Source: Chloroflexi bacterium GWB2_54_36
Lineage (GTDB): Bacteria; Chloroflexota; Anaerolineae; Anaerolineales; Anaerolineaceae
NCBI GenBank assembly: GCA_001796355.1
Contig: MGMG01000094.1
Coordinates: 1-64,000, forward strand
DNA length: 64,000 nt
Reading direction: 5' to 3'
Positions 56,783 through 64,000 of the stretch are shown in pieces. The notes under the pieces are model-generated. The model was given only the letters and a program-made list of their open reading frames with translations. It ran no database searches and was not told the origin of the DNA. Each line of letters opens with the position of its first letter. Within the stretch, counting starts at the first letter, position 1. Both the position numbers and the translations under genes were made by a program.

Positions 56783-56854
56783 CAACTCACCTGCGCCTGA
56801 AGTACAGGAACGAATCGCGGCCGGCATGTTTCAGTCGGATGGACATTTGTCATA

Positions 56855-56884
56855 TTGACTTTATGTTATCCGTTTTCCTATAAT
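56855..56884 (+). promoter_or_regulatory. promoter of the GntR-HisC-IorAB-ACD unit
   Basis: TTGACT (56855-56860), an 18-nt spacer and TATAAT (56879-56884). The start would fall near 56891. Confidence 0.8.
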
Positions 56885-56890
56885 GAATTA

Positions 56891-56908
56891 TAAATTGTGC
56901 ACAATTTA
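56891..56908 (+). promoter_or_regulatory. palindromic GntR/FCD operator
   Basis: TAAATTGTGCACAATTTA, a perfect 18-bp palindrome at the predicted start site. TTGT-centred palindromes such as this are typical for FCD-type GntR regulators, and such a gene begins 150 nt downstream, so autorepression is likely. Confidence 0.8.
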
Positions 56909-57059
56909 CATGGATGGCTCATCAGCCATCTCGTATAGGTGCATGCTATAAAGAATACCTGTTAAGAAGATTTCCAGCGCAGGCTGGAAGAGCGCCAACT
57001 TCGGCTGCAATCGAATAGGTTCCCACAGCATATCGCAGTGAATCCCTGAAAGTCAGCAT

Positions 57060-57755
57060 ATGCTTATGAACACCACCCCCAAAAAACCCACGAATGTAAA
57101 ACCCAAACATGCAGACCTTGCCAGCATCGCCTACGATTCCATTCGCGAGGCGATCATCACCGGGCGGATCAAGCCCGGGGAACGGATGGGGCAGGTCGAA
57201 ATTGCGCGAGAATTAGGCGTAAGCGAGCGGACGGTTCGCGAAGCCTTCGCGCGCCTGGCTGCCAAGGGACTGGCAACCCATGAGCCTTTTAAAGGGGTCA
57301 AGGTCGCTGCATTATCGCTGGACGATTTGCATGAAGTGTATGTGATGCGCGCCCTGCTGGAAGGCCGGGCCATGGAGCTGGCAGCCAGCCGCATTAGCCC
57401 AGAGGACGTGCAAAAAATGCGCGAGTTGCTACCCCTGACTGTGGCCGGGAACCTGCCAGATTCCGTGAAACAAGCACAAGCCGCCAACCGCGATTTTCAT
57501 TGGATCGCCATCCGGGCATCCGGCTCCCGAATATTAGCAACCATTCTGGAGCAATTATGGGAATTGATGTTTGCCTATGACCTGTTGTATCCAAACACAG
57601 ATGAAGTAGATATCAGCAAGAATGATTTCACCCAACATGGCGAGCTCATAGCCGCCCTTGAAGCCGGGGACGGGCAAAAGGCAGCTCAAATCAATACAGA
57701 ACACATCACCAAGACCATTCAGATCTTGATCGCGCATTTGAAAGAGAAAACTTGA
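57060..57755 (+). CDS. GntR-family regulator with FCD domain
   Basis: 231 residues. N-terminal winged helix (ASIAYDSIREAIITGRIKPGERM ... ARELGVSERTVREAFARLAAKGLA) followed by an FCD effector domain (residues about 95-220). ATG at 57060 or 57066. Likely represses itself and probably the aminotransferase-Ior-ACD genes that follow 100 nt downstream. Confidence 0.92.
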   Translation: MLMNTTPKKPTNVKPKHADLASIAYDSIREAIITGRIKPGERMGQVEIARELGVSERTVREAFARLAAKGLATHEPFKGVKVAALSLDDLHEVYVMRALLEGRAMELAASRISPEDVQKMRELLPLTVAGNLPDSVKQAQAANRDFHWIAIRASGSRILATILEQLWELMFAYDLLYPNTDEVDISKNDFTQHGELIAALEAGDGQKAAQINTEHITKTIQILIAHLKEKT

Positions 57756-57854
57756 CCTCATACTGATCTTCTCAGTCGTTAAAACTTTGATGGGATGCTT
57801 GCAGGAAATACATGAATCCTTTCCATATTCACCAGAACCAGCCAGGGAGAGCCA

Positions 57855-58973
57855 ATGATCGATATCCATAAAATCACACGGCAGGCCATTCTCGACATCA
57901 AGGAATATGTGCCCGGAAAGCCCATCGAAGAGGTTAAACGGGAGTTAGGCCTGGAAGACGTGATTAAACTATCCTCCAACGAGAACCCGCTCGGGCCTTC
58001 CCCCATGGCGCTCCAGGCAATGATCGATGAAATTAAAGAAAATGTTCATTATTACCCGGAACCCCAATCTCCCCTGCTGGTGGAAAAACTGGCCCGGATA
58101 TTCCAGCTCAAGCCCAATCAGTTCTTTGTCAATAACGGCGTCGATGGCGTCCTCTCCATGATCGCTATGGCCTTTATCGAATCCGGCGACGAGGTTGTGA
58201 CCAGCCAGTATTCTTTTTTCTCATACCAAAGCGTCACATCCCGCATGGCTGGCAAGATGATCTTGGTTCCTCAAACTCAGGATCGTCGTTTTAATATAGA
58301 CGGCATCATCGCAGCGCTAACCCCAAAAACGAAAATCGTTTTCTTATGTAACCCGAATAATCCAACCGGGACCATCACCTACCGGGATGAGTTCGAACGG
58401 CTGCTCGCTGCCGTTCCGGAAAACTGCCTGCTGATTTCCGATGAAGCTTACTATGAATATGTCGATCACCCCGATTACCCGCAAACAATCCCGTATTTAA
58501 AAGATCACTCCAACCTCATCATCACCCGCACTTTTTCGAAGGTTATGGGGCTGGCCGGAGTACGCGTGGGCTATGCCATTGCCCACGAAAGCATCATTCG
58601 GATTCTGCAAAAGGTGGCCGATGCTTTCCCGGTTAATCGCGTCGCCCAGGCCGGGGCGCTGGCCGGGTTGGATGATCGGGAATTCATTGACCGCAGCGTT
58701 CGTACTGCAAAACAAGGCCGCGACCAGCTTTACCAGGGGCTTTCGAAAATGGGCCTGGCAGCCACCCCCAGCCACACGAATTTTATCCTGGTGGATCTGG
58801 GTATTCCCGCCGGCCCAGTCTATGAGGCCATGTTAGCCCAGGGCGTGATCGTTCGCCCGCTTGGTCCCCAGGGATTGCCCACCTGCCTGCGCATTACCGT
58901 TGGCACGCCTGACCAAAATGAACGCGCTTTAGCTGCATTGGAGCGTGCACTGCAAGTTCGAGTTGGAGGGTAA
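57855..58973 (+). CDS. HisC-like aminotransferase (histidinol-phosphate/aromatic type)
   Basis: 372 residues, class I/II PLP aminotransferase of the HisC family. Seen: IKLSSNENPLGPSP, YPEPQ, the Asp in LISDEAYYEYVDHP and the PLP Lys in TRTFSKVMGLAGVRVGY. Preceded by AGGGAGAGCC. No other his genes are nearby. HisC-type enzymes often act on aromatic amino acids, and the next genes degrade aryl-pyruvates, so an aromatic amino acid aminotransferase is more likely than histidine synthesis. Confidence 0.87.
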   Translation: MIDIHKITRQAILDIKEYVPGKPIEEVKRELGLEDVIKLSSNENPLGPSPMALQAMIDEIKENVHYYPEPQSPLLVEKLARIFQLKPNQFFVNNGVDGVLSMIAMAFIESGDEVVTSQYSFFSYQSVTSRMAGKMILVPQTQDRRFNIDGIIAALTPKTKIVFLCNPNNPTGTITYRDEFERLLAAVPENCLLISDEAYYEYVDHPDYPQTIPYLKDHSNLIITRTFSKVMGLAGVRVGYAIAHESIIRILQKVADAFPVNRVAQAGALAGLDDREFIDRSVRTAKQGRDQLYQGLSKMGLAATPSHTNFILVDLGIPAGPVYEAMLAQGVIVRPLGPQGLPTCLRITVGTPDQNERALAALERALQVRVGG

Positions 58974-58974
58974 T

Positions 58975-60837
58975 TTGAAAAAGCTGATCACCGGAAACGA
59001 AGCGATTGCTTATGGCGCGCTGCGGGCTGGCGTTAAAGCCGTCACGGGTTATCCCGGCACACCTTCGACGGGCTGTCTGTCCAGCCTGTTAGCCATGGAT
59101 CTCGTTGACACCCACGTCGAGTGGAGTGTTAATGAGAAAGTCGCGCTGGAAGTCGCGACCGGGGTGGCCTGGAGCGGGCATCGCGCATTATGTACCATGA
59201 AAATGTCCGGCCTGAATGTGGCCTATGACACCCTCATCTCAGTCGCCTACTCAGGCTGTGATGGCGGTCTGGTCGTGTATGTTGCCGACGATCCTGGCGC
59301 CAGTGCTGGCATGTGCGAGCAAGACTCGCGTTCCTTCGCGGTGATGGCGGATATGCCCATGCTCGAACCGGCTACGGTTGCCGAGACCTACGAGCTGACC
59401 AAATTTGCATTTGAGCTTTCGGAAAGAATCAAAGGCCCGGTATTCCTGCGTCTGGTCACCGGCATTGCCGACTCATACGCCGAAGTAGAGATCGAGGAGC
59501 CGGTTCTGGTTTCGCAGGCTGCCCCCCTGCTGATCAAGGATATCCAGCGCTACACCAAGGCCGGGGCGGTCATTGCCACCAACCAGCACCGGGATTTAAT
59601 TCAGCGCCTCGAGCAGGCCGGGCAAATTACAGACGAGGCCAAAATTAACAAGCTTAGCCTGTCCAGGAAACCCGGCGGACTGGGCATCCTGGCTTCCGGA
59701 ATCGCTGCCGCGTACCTTGAGGAAGGGTTCGAGGCAGCCGCCCCTTTCGGGTTTAATCGAGAGGACGTCTCCACCCTCGAAATAAAAGTTGTCCATCCAT
59801 TCCCTGCCGCCGAAGCGCGCAAAATGCTCGCGCACTGCCAGACGATCCTGATTCTGGAAGAACTCGAGCCGCTCATCGAGCGCGGCATGTACGTGGAAGC
59901 GCAAAGGATGGGTTACCGCGGAAAAATTACCGGAAAGCTCGACGGGGTCTTTAGCCGCATCGGTGAGTATGGGGTTCCGCAGGTCGTCCAGGGCATCGAG
60001 TCCGTGCTGCGCCTTGGGATTCCGGAGAATTTGCTAAGCGGAAACACCCAGGCTCTCAAGCTGGCTGCCGCGCGCCCCATCACGGTTTGCGCCGGCTGTC
60101 CGCACCGCGGCACCTATATCGCCATTGATAAAGCGATCAAGAAGCTGCGATTGAAGAAAAATGAAGTCATGGTTACGGGCGATATCGGCTGCACCATCCT
60201 CGGCATGAACCCGCCTTTTGACCTGATCTGGACCGAGATTTCGATGGGCGCCAGCGTGAGCCTTGCGCAGGGCTATGTCCATGCCGGCGTGAAAACGCCC
60301 GTGATCGCCACCATCGGTGATTCGACCTTTTTCCACGCCGGGATTGCCGGTCTGGTCAATGCCATCCAGCATCAGATTGACCTGACCCTGGTAATTATGG
60401 ACAACCGTTGGACGGCCATGACCGGCATGCAGGTCAATCCCGGCACGCCCTGCAATAACGGCGCGAGTACCTACCAGGAAATCGATATTGCCCGCATCAT
60501 CCCGGCACTGGGCATCGAACATTTCTGGACGGTGGACCCCTTTGATGTGGAAGAAACAGCCGGGGTGATCCATCAGGCAATGACCCTGCCGGGCGTTAAA
60601 GTCGTGCTGGCCAGGCAGGAATGCGCCATCCAGGCCCAGCGGCAGGGAAAACAGGCCGGCAAAGTTCACGTGGTCGAAGAAAACTGCAACCTTTGCAAAT
60701 TGTGTCTGATGGTCACCGGCTGTTCGGCGTTCAGCCTTGGCGCGAACGCCATCGAGATCGACCCGGAACTGTGCTACGGCTGCGGGGTTTGCATCGAAAC
60801 CTGTCACCATGACGCCCTGGTAGCGGAGGAAGTATGA
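58975..60837 (+). CDS. iorA: indolepyruvate:ferredoxin oxidoreductase alpha subunit
   Basis: 620 residues from a TTG at 58975, placed 4 nt after GGAGGG and 2 nt past the aminotransferase stop; a GTG at 58945 is in frame but overlaps. The PP and pyrimidine domains of a TPP enzyme are seen: GYPGTPSTGCL, GDIGCTILGMNPPF and GDSTFFHAGIAGLVNA. The C-terminal 55 residues carry two [4Fe-4S] ferredoxin motifs (CNLCKLC...C and CYGCGVCIETC). It oxidises aryl-pyruvates with CoA to aryl-acyl-CoA, CO2 and reduced ferredoxin. Confidence 0.95.
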   Translation: MKKLITGNEAIAYGALRAGVKAVTGYPGTPSTGCLSSLLAMDLVDTHVEWSVNEKVALEVATGVAWSGHRALCTMKMSGLNVAYDTLISVAYSGCDGGLVVYVADDPGASAGMCEQDSRSFAVMADMPMLEPATVAETYELTKFAFELSERIKGPVFLRLVTGIADSYAEVEIEEPVLVSQAAPLLIKDIQRYTKAGAVIATNQHRDLIQRLEQAGQITDEAKINKLSLSRKPGGLGILASGIAAAYLEEGFEAAAPFGFNREDVSTLEIKVVHPFPAAEARKMLAHCQTILILEELEPLIERGMYVEAQRMGYRGKITGKLDGVFSRIGEYGVPQVVQGIESVLRLGIPENLLSGNTQALKLAAARPITVCAGCPHRGTYIAIDKAIKKLRLKKNEVMVTGDIGCTILGMNPPFDLIWTEISMGASVSLAQGYVHAGVKTPVIATIGDSTFFHAGIAGLVNAIQHQIDLTLVIMDNRWTAMTGMQVNPGTPCNNGASTYQEIDIARIIPALGIEHFWTVDPFDVEETAGVIHQAMTLPGVKVVLARQECAIQAQRQGKQAGKVHVVEENCNLCKLCLMVTGCSAFSLGANAIEIDPELCYGCGVCIETCHHDALVAEEV

Positions 60838-61433
60838 AATATGACATCTTTTTCGCCGGAGTAGGCGGTCAGGGCATTCTAACCATCGGCGAAGTGCTGG
60901 CCGAAGTCGCTCATTACAAGGATATCCCGGCCAACTTCTATCCAAGCAAGGGCATGGCGCAGCGCGGCGGTTTTGTCAAAGCGCAGTTGCGCCTGGGGCG
61001 GGAAAATGTTGGCCCGAACATCCCCCAACGGGGTGCGGATATGGTCATTGCCATGGAACAGTCCGAATCGCTCAAAGCCATCCCTTTCATCAAGCCCGGC
61101 GGCGATTTTGTCCTCTACAGCGACATCTGGGCGCCCACCGCCGTCGCTCTGGGGAAAGCCCCCTACCCCACCTTCGCCCAGATTACCGAACAAGTCAAAC
61201 TCGCCGGGGCGCGTTTGGTGCATATCGATCCCGGTCAGCTTCCCGAATACGCCGGCGAACTGGTGCACGCCAACCTTTACGTCCTGGGCGTGATCATGGG
61301 TCAGACGGCGCTTGGAACCTTGATCCGGTCGGAAGACGTGGAACATATCATCCAGACCCGCTTTAAACGCAACACCGAGGCAAATAGCTTCGCCTATCGT
61401 TCCGGCCTGGGAATGCCGCTGGTGGTTTCCTGA
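60834..61433 (+). CDS. iorB: indolepyruvate:ferredoxin oxidoreductase beta subunit
   Basis: 199 residues, gamma-type domain of 2-oxoacid oxidoreductases: FFAGVGGQGILTIGEVLAE and PSKGMAQRGGFVKAQLRLG. It overlaps iorA by four bases (ATGA). Confidence 0.94.
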   Translation: MKYDIFFAGVGGQGILTIGEVLAEVAHYKDIPANFYPSKGMAQRGGFVKAQLRLGRENVGPNIPQRGADMVIAMEQSESLKAIPFIKPGGDFVLYSDIWAPTAVALGKAPYPTFAQITEQVKLAGARLVHIDPGQLPEYAGELVHANLYVLGVIMGQTALGTLIRSEDVEHIIQTRFKRNTEANSFAYRSGLGMPLVVS

Positions 61434-63469
61434 TGGATTTTACGAGTTTCTTTAATCCCCAATCCGCCGCCATCATTGGCTCGATGTCGCCGGGGAAATT
61501 GGGCGCGATCCTAACCGAGCAAATTCTGCAGGGAGGCTACCAGGGCAAGCTCTGCGCCGTTAATCCCAAATCAGAAGGCGCGTTGGGCATCCCCGGTTAT
61601 TCTTCGGCTTCGGCCATCCCGGGCGTTCCTGACCTGGCCATCATCGTTTCCCCGGCCTCGACCGTGGCTAGCGTTCTCGATGAATGCGGCCGGTCGGGCA
61701 TCCGCTCCGCGGTGATCATCACCTCGGGTTTCTCCGAAGTGGGTAACCATGACGGCGAAAAGGAAATCAAGGAAGTCGCCCGCCGGCATGGGATCCGCTT
61801 TATCGGCCCGAACTGCGCCGGCATCGCCAACGCCGGTTTCAACTTCTTCCCCACGCTCGAAGTGCGTACGCCAGCCGGCGGAATTGGTCTGATCACCCAA
61901 AGCGGCGCTCTCGGCGGCGTTGTCCTGGGCCGGGCGCAGCAGCGCGAGCTTGGCATCTCAAAATTTATCAGCTATGGCAACGGATCCGACTTGAACCAGG
62001 TTGATTTCCTGAACTACTTGGCCGGGGACGAGGCGACCAGAGTGGTTGCCCTTTACATTGAAAGCGTGACGAACGGGCGGGCATTCATGGACGCGCTGGC
62101 TGAATGCTCCCGGCGCAAACCTGTTCTGGTCATTAAAGCTGGCCGCACATCGGCGGGCACGCGCGCCACAGCTTCGCATACCGGCTCGATGGCCGGTTCT
62201 GACGCGGTGTACGCGGCCGCCATCCGCGCCAGCGGCGCGATTCGCGTCCGCACAGTCGAATCGCTGCTCGACACTTGCGAAGGTTTCACGCGGCTTCCGC
62301 ATTTGAAGGGCAAAAAGATCGTCATCGTCACCAACTCCGGCGGCCCGGGCGTCCTGACGGCCGATCACGCGGAAGAGCTTGGCCTGAGTGTTACCGAGCC
62401 GGGAACTGACCTGCAATCCCAACTGCGCAGCTTCCTGCCGGGGCATTGTTCCTTGAAAAACCCCATCGACCTCACCGTGGAAGGGACGGAAGAAGGCTAC
62501 CGCAAAACCCTGAACAGCGCGCTCCAGGTGTACGATGCTGCCGTGGCCATCAATGTTGGCACGTCCTACCTGGACAACCTGGCGCTGGCGCGCGGCGTGG
62601 CGGATGGCGCCCGCAGCAGCGGCAAACCCGTTCTGGCGAGTTTTGTCCCAGAACAACTGATGACTGAGAGCACGAATTATTTGAAGCAGGCCGGCATCGC
62701 CTGTTACCCCAGCGGTGAACAGGCGGTCAGCGTTCTGGCAGAAATCGCCCGCTACGAAGGGCACCGCAGCAAATCGGTCAGTAAAAGGAACGTGCCAGCG
62801 GCTGTGAACGCTCGCAAGCTGCCGGGCAATGGGAAGCTGCTCGAACCGGAGGCCATGGCCTGGCTGAAAGAAAATGGCATCCCCGTACCTGATTTTTGCG
62901 TTGCCGCCACCGCAGAGGAAGCGGTACAGGCCTGCGAAAAGCTTGGCTATCCCACCGTGATGAAGGTCGTATCGCCGGATATTCTGCATAAGTCGGATGT
63001 CGGCGGGGTCATCGTCGGCATCCGCGATGCGGACGCTGCCCGCCAGGCTTTTGCAGCGATCCAAGAGTCTGCCAAGAGTAAAGATTTCCGTGGCGCGGTA
63101 CTTTACCCAATGGTCAAGGATGCGCAGGAAGTCCTGCTCGGCTTATCCACCGACCCGCAGTTTGGGCCGGTGGTTGCCTTCGGTTTGGGCGGAATCTATA
63201 CTGAAATTTTCCGCGATATCGTCCTGCGCGTCGCCCCGGTCGAACCGGAAGAAGCCATGGCAATGATCCATGAGATTCGGGGCATCAAACTGCTGCAGGG
63301 CGCGCGCGGCAAGCCGCCTTACGATCTGGCAGCCCTGGCGCAAACCCTCGCTACATTTTCCCGGCTGCCATTCATCTACCCGCAAATCAGCGAGCTCGAT
63401 CTCAACCCGGTCTTTCTCCGCACCGACGGCCTGGTCGTTGGCGATGTCAGGGTCATTGCCCAGCAGTAA
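61433..63469 (+). CDS. ADP-forming acyl-CoA synthetase, fused alpha and beta
   Basis: 678 residues. Order: CoA-binding domain (about 5-130), succinyl-CoA ligase-like domains (about 145-420) with the phosphorylated His in ATASHTGSMAGSD (about 246), then an ATP-grasp domain (about 465-678; GYPTVMKVVSPDILHKSDVGGVIVG). It converts acyl-CoA, ADP and phosphate to acid, CoA and ATP. Directly behind iorAB (one-base overlap), it should recover ATP from aryl-acetyl-CoA. Acetyltransferase-fused relatives have an extra GNAT domain, absent here. Confidence 0.92.
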   Translation: MDFTSFFNPQSAAIIGSMSPGKLGAILTEQILQGGYQGKLCAVNPKSEGALGIPGYSSASAIPGVPDLAIIVSPASTVASVLDECGRSGIRSAVIITSGFSEVGNHDGEKEIKEVARRHGIRFIGPNCAGIANAGFNFFPTLEVRTPAGGIGLITQSGALGGVVLGRAQQRELGISKFISYGNGSDLNQVDFLNYLAGDEATRVVALYIESVTNGRAFMDALAECSRRKPVLVIKAGRTSAGTRATASHTGSMAGSDAVYAAAIRASGAIRVRTVESLLDTCEGFTRLPHLKGKKIVIVTNSGGPGVLTADHAEELGLSVTEPGTDLQSQLRSFLPGHCSLKNPIDLTVEGTEEGYRKTLNSALQVYDAAVAINVGTSYLDNLALARGVADGARSSGKPVLASFVPEQLMTESTNYLKQAGIACYPSGEQAVSVLAEIARYEGHRSKSVSKRNVPAAVNARKLPGNGKLLEPEAMAWLKENGIPVPDFCVAATAEEAVQACEKLGYPTVMKVVSPDILHKSDVGGVIVGIRDADAARQAFAAIQESAKSKDFRGAVLYPMVKDAQEVLLGLSTDPQFGPVVAFGLGGIYTEIFRDIVLRVAPVEPEEAMAMIHEIRGIKLLQGARGKPPYDLAALAQTLATFSRLPFIYPQISELDLNPVFLRTDGLVVGDVRVIAQQ

Positions 63470-63695
63470 TAGCATATTGGATAGGGCTAGATTTTTATTA
63501 TCCGGTTATCCATATAGAGGCCTGCTCGTTTTTAAAAGTTGCCATTGTCGGCATAGACCCTTATCTCTTTGAGTGGAAGAATGGGTAAGGATTAATACAA
63601 TCCAACATAAAACGGGTTATTCGAAAAATCACAAAAACTGAATGACTTTAAGCACTATCCTCAGAGCAATAAACTGAGTATTGTTTGATTGTATA
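63470..63695 (+). other. intergenic spacer
   Basis: About 220 bp, AT-rich. No convincing terminator, ORF or RNA gene is seen. Confidence 0.4.
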
Positions 63696-63729
63696 TGTTA
63701 CAATATTACAATATCGTAATATTACAACA
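63696..63729 (+). promoter_or_regulatory. operator-like inverted repeat before the terminal GntR gene
   Basis: TGTTACAATATTAC (63696-63709), a 6-nt centre and GTAATATTACAACA (63716-63729): 12 of 14 positions match as an inverted repeat. It lies just before the regulator start, as expected for an autoregulatory site. Confidence 0.55.
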
Positions 63730-63743
63730 AATATTCTGGTTTT

Positions 63744-64000
63744 ATGCGAGAGGGTATGTCGACCGATTTATTTAATCGAGAAAACGGAATTCCTGTCTAC
63801 CGCCAACTGGCGGAATTTTTCAAGACTCAGATTTCCTCAGGCGTGTACCGCCCCGGGGATGTACTGCCGAGCGAGTCAGACTGTATGCGCGAATACACGA
63901 TCAGCCGGACAACCGTCCGCCTGGCCTTTGGGCTGTTAAGCAACGCCGGGCTGGTCCGCCGCGAACCCGGGATTGGCACTACAGTCATTTCACAGGTGCT
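63744..64000 (+). CDS. GntR-family regulator, truncated by the window end
   Basis: The first 85 codons of a gene that continues past the window. IPVYRQLAEFFKTQISSGVYRPGDVLPSE and MREYTISRTTVRLAFGLLSNAGLV form a GntR winged helix, followed by EPGIGTTV, the usual end of the DNA-binding domain in the HutC/FadR-like groups. The start is the ATG at 63744 or the one at 63756, which has GAGAGG before it. The effector domain is not visible, so the subfamily is open. Confidence 0.88.
   Translation, partial: MREGMSTDLFNRENGIPVYRQLAEFFKTQISSGVYRPGDVLPSESDCMREYTISRTTVRLAFGLLSNAGLVRREPGIGTTVISQV

Noticed and set aside
57855-58973. Histidine biosynthesis gene hisC proper
   Set aside because: No other his gene is nearby and the following genes oxidise aryl-pyruvates; kept only as an alternative.

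Overview
The window looks like a chromosomal segment of an anaerobic, probably Chloroflexota (Anaerolineae-like) bacterium. This is inferred from gene content only: lysine and arginine are both made on the LysW carrier, homocitrate synthase carries a RAM domain, there is a large MalT-like LuxR regulator, and indolepyruvate:ferredoxin oxidoreductase sits beside an ADP-forming acyl-CoA synthetase. I saw no rRNA, tRNA, CRISPR array or intact transposase.

Layout. 1-0.66 kb: degenerate tandem repeats of about 162 bp. 0.66-11.2 kb: a membrane diguanylate cyclase, a secreted S8 protease, a MalT-like regulator, a membrane protein, and a short run of SDR oxidoreductase, Tat-exported flavodoxin and a 72-residue protein. 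11.4-19.6 kb (minus strand): an arginine operon, argG-argH-lysW-argX-lysY-lysZ-lysJ-lysK, behind a promoter and what reads as a complete ribosome-mediated attenuator (a 26-codon leader peptide with three Arg codons, competing stems, a 12-bp terminator). 19.7-25.1 kb (minus strand): a lysine operon through 2-aminoadipate, lysS-lysT-lysU-homoisocitrate dehydrogenase-lysX, also with promoter, leader ORF and terminator. 25.8-30.6 kb: a first branched-chain-type ABC transporter operon, bracketed by a direct duplication of about 420 bp covering the 5' end and leader of lysS. 31-35.4 kb: a zinc-ribbon protein and a GGDEF-EAL protein. 35.9-41 kb: a second branched-chain-type ABC transporter operon. 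41-56.8 kb: a catabolic cluster with an amidinotransferase-family enzyme, a LarA-family racemase, an Ldh2-family dehydrogenase, an IclR regulator, an aminotransferase, aspartate carbamoyltransferase, two molybdenum hydroxylases and a dihydropyrimidinase-like hydrolase. 57-63.5 kb: a GntR/FCD regulator, a HisC-like aminotransferase, IorA, IorB and an ADP-forming acyl-CoA synthetase, which together read as an ATP-yielding aromatic amino acid oxidation route. A truncated GntR gene runs off the end.

How the parts work together. LysW, LysY, LysZ, LysJ and LysK in the arginine operon should serve both pathways, while the two LysX paralogues separate glutamate (in the arginine operon) from 2-aminoadipate (in the lysine operon). 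The IclR protein probably controls its own gene and the second transporter operon: the same TTCC-N7-GGAA operator lies exactly 20 nt past the -10 box of both promoters. The 41-57 kb cluster suggests uptake and oxidation or hydrolysis of a nitrogen-rich compound (ureide, hydantoin or N-heterocycle), but the substrate cannot be read from the sequence.
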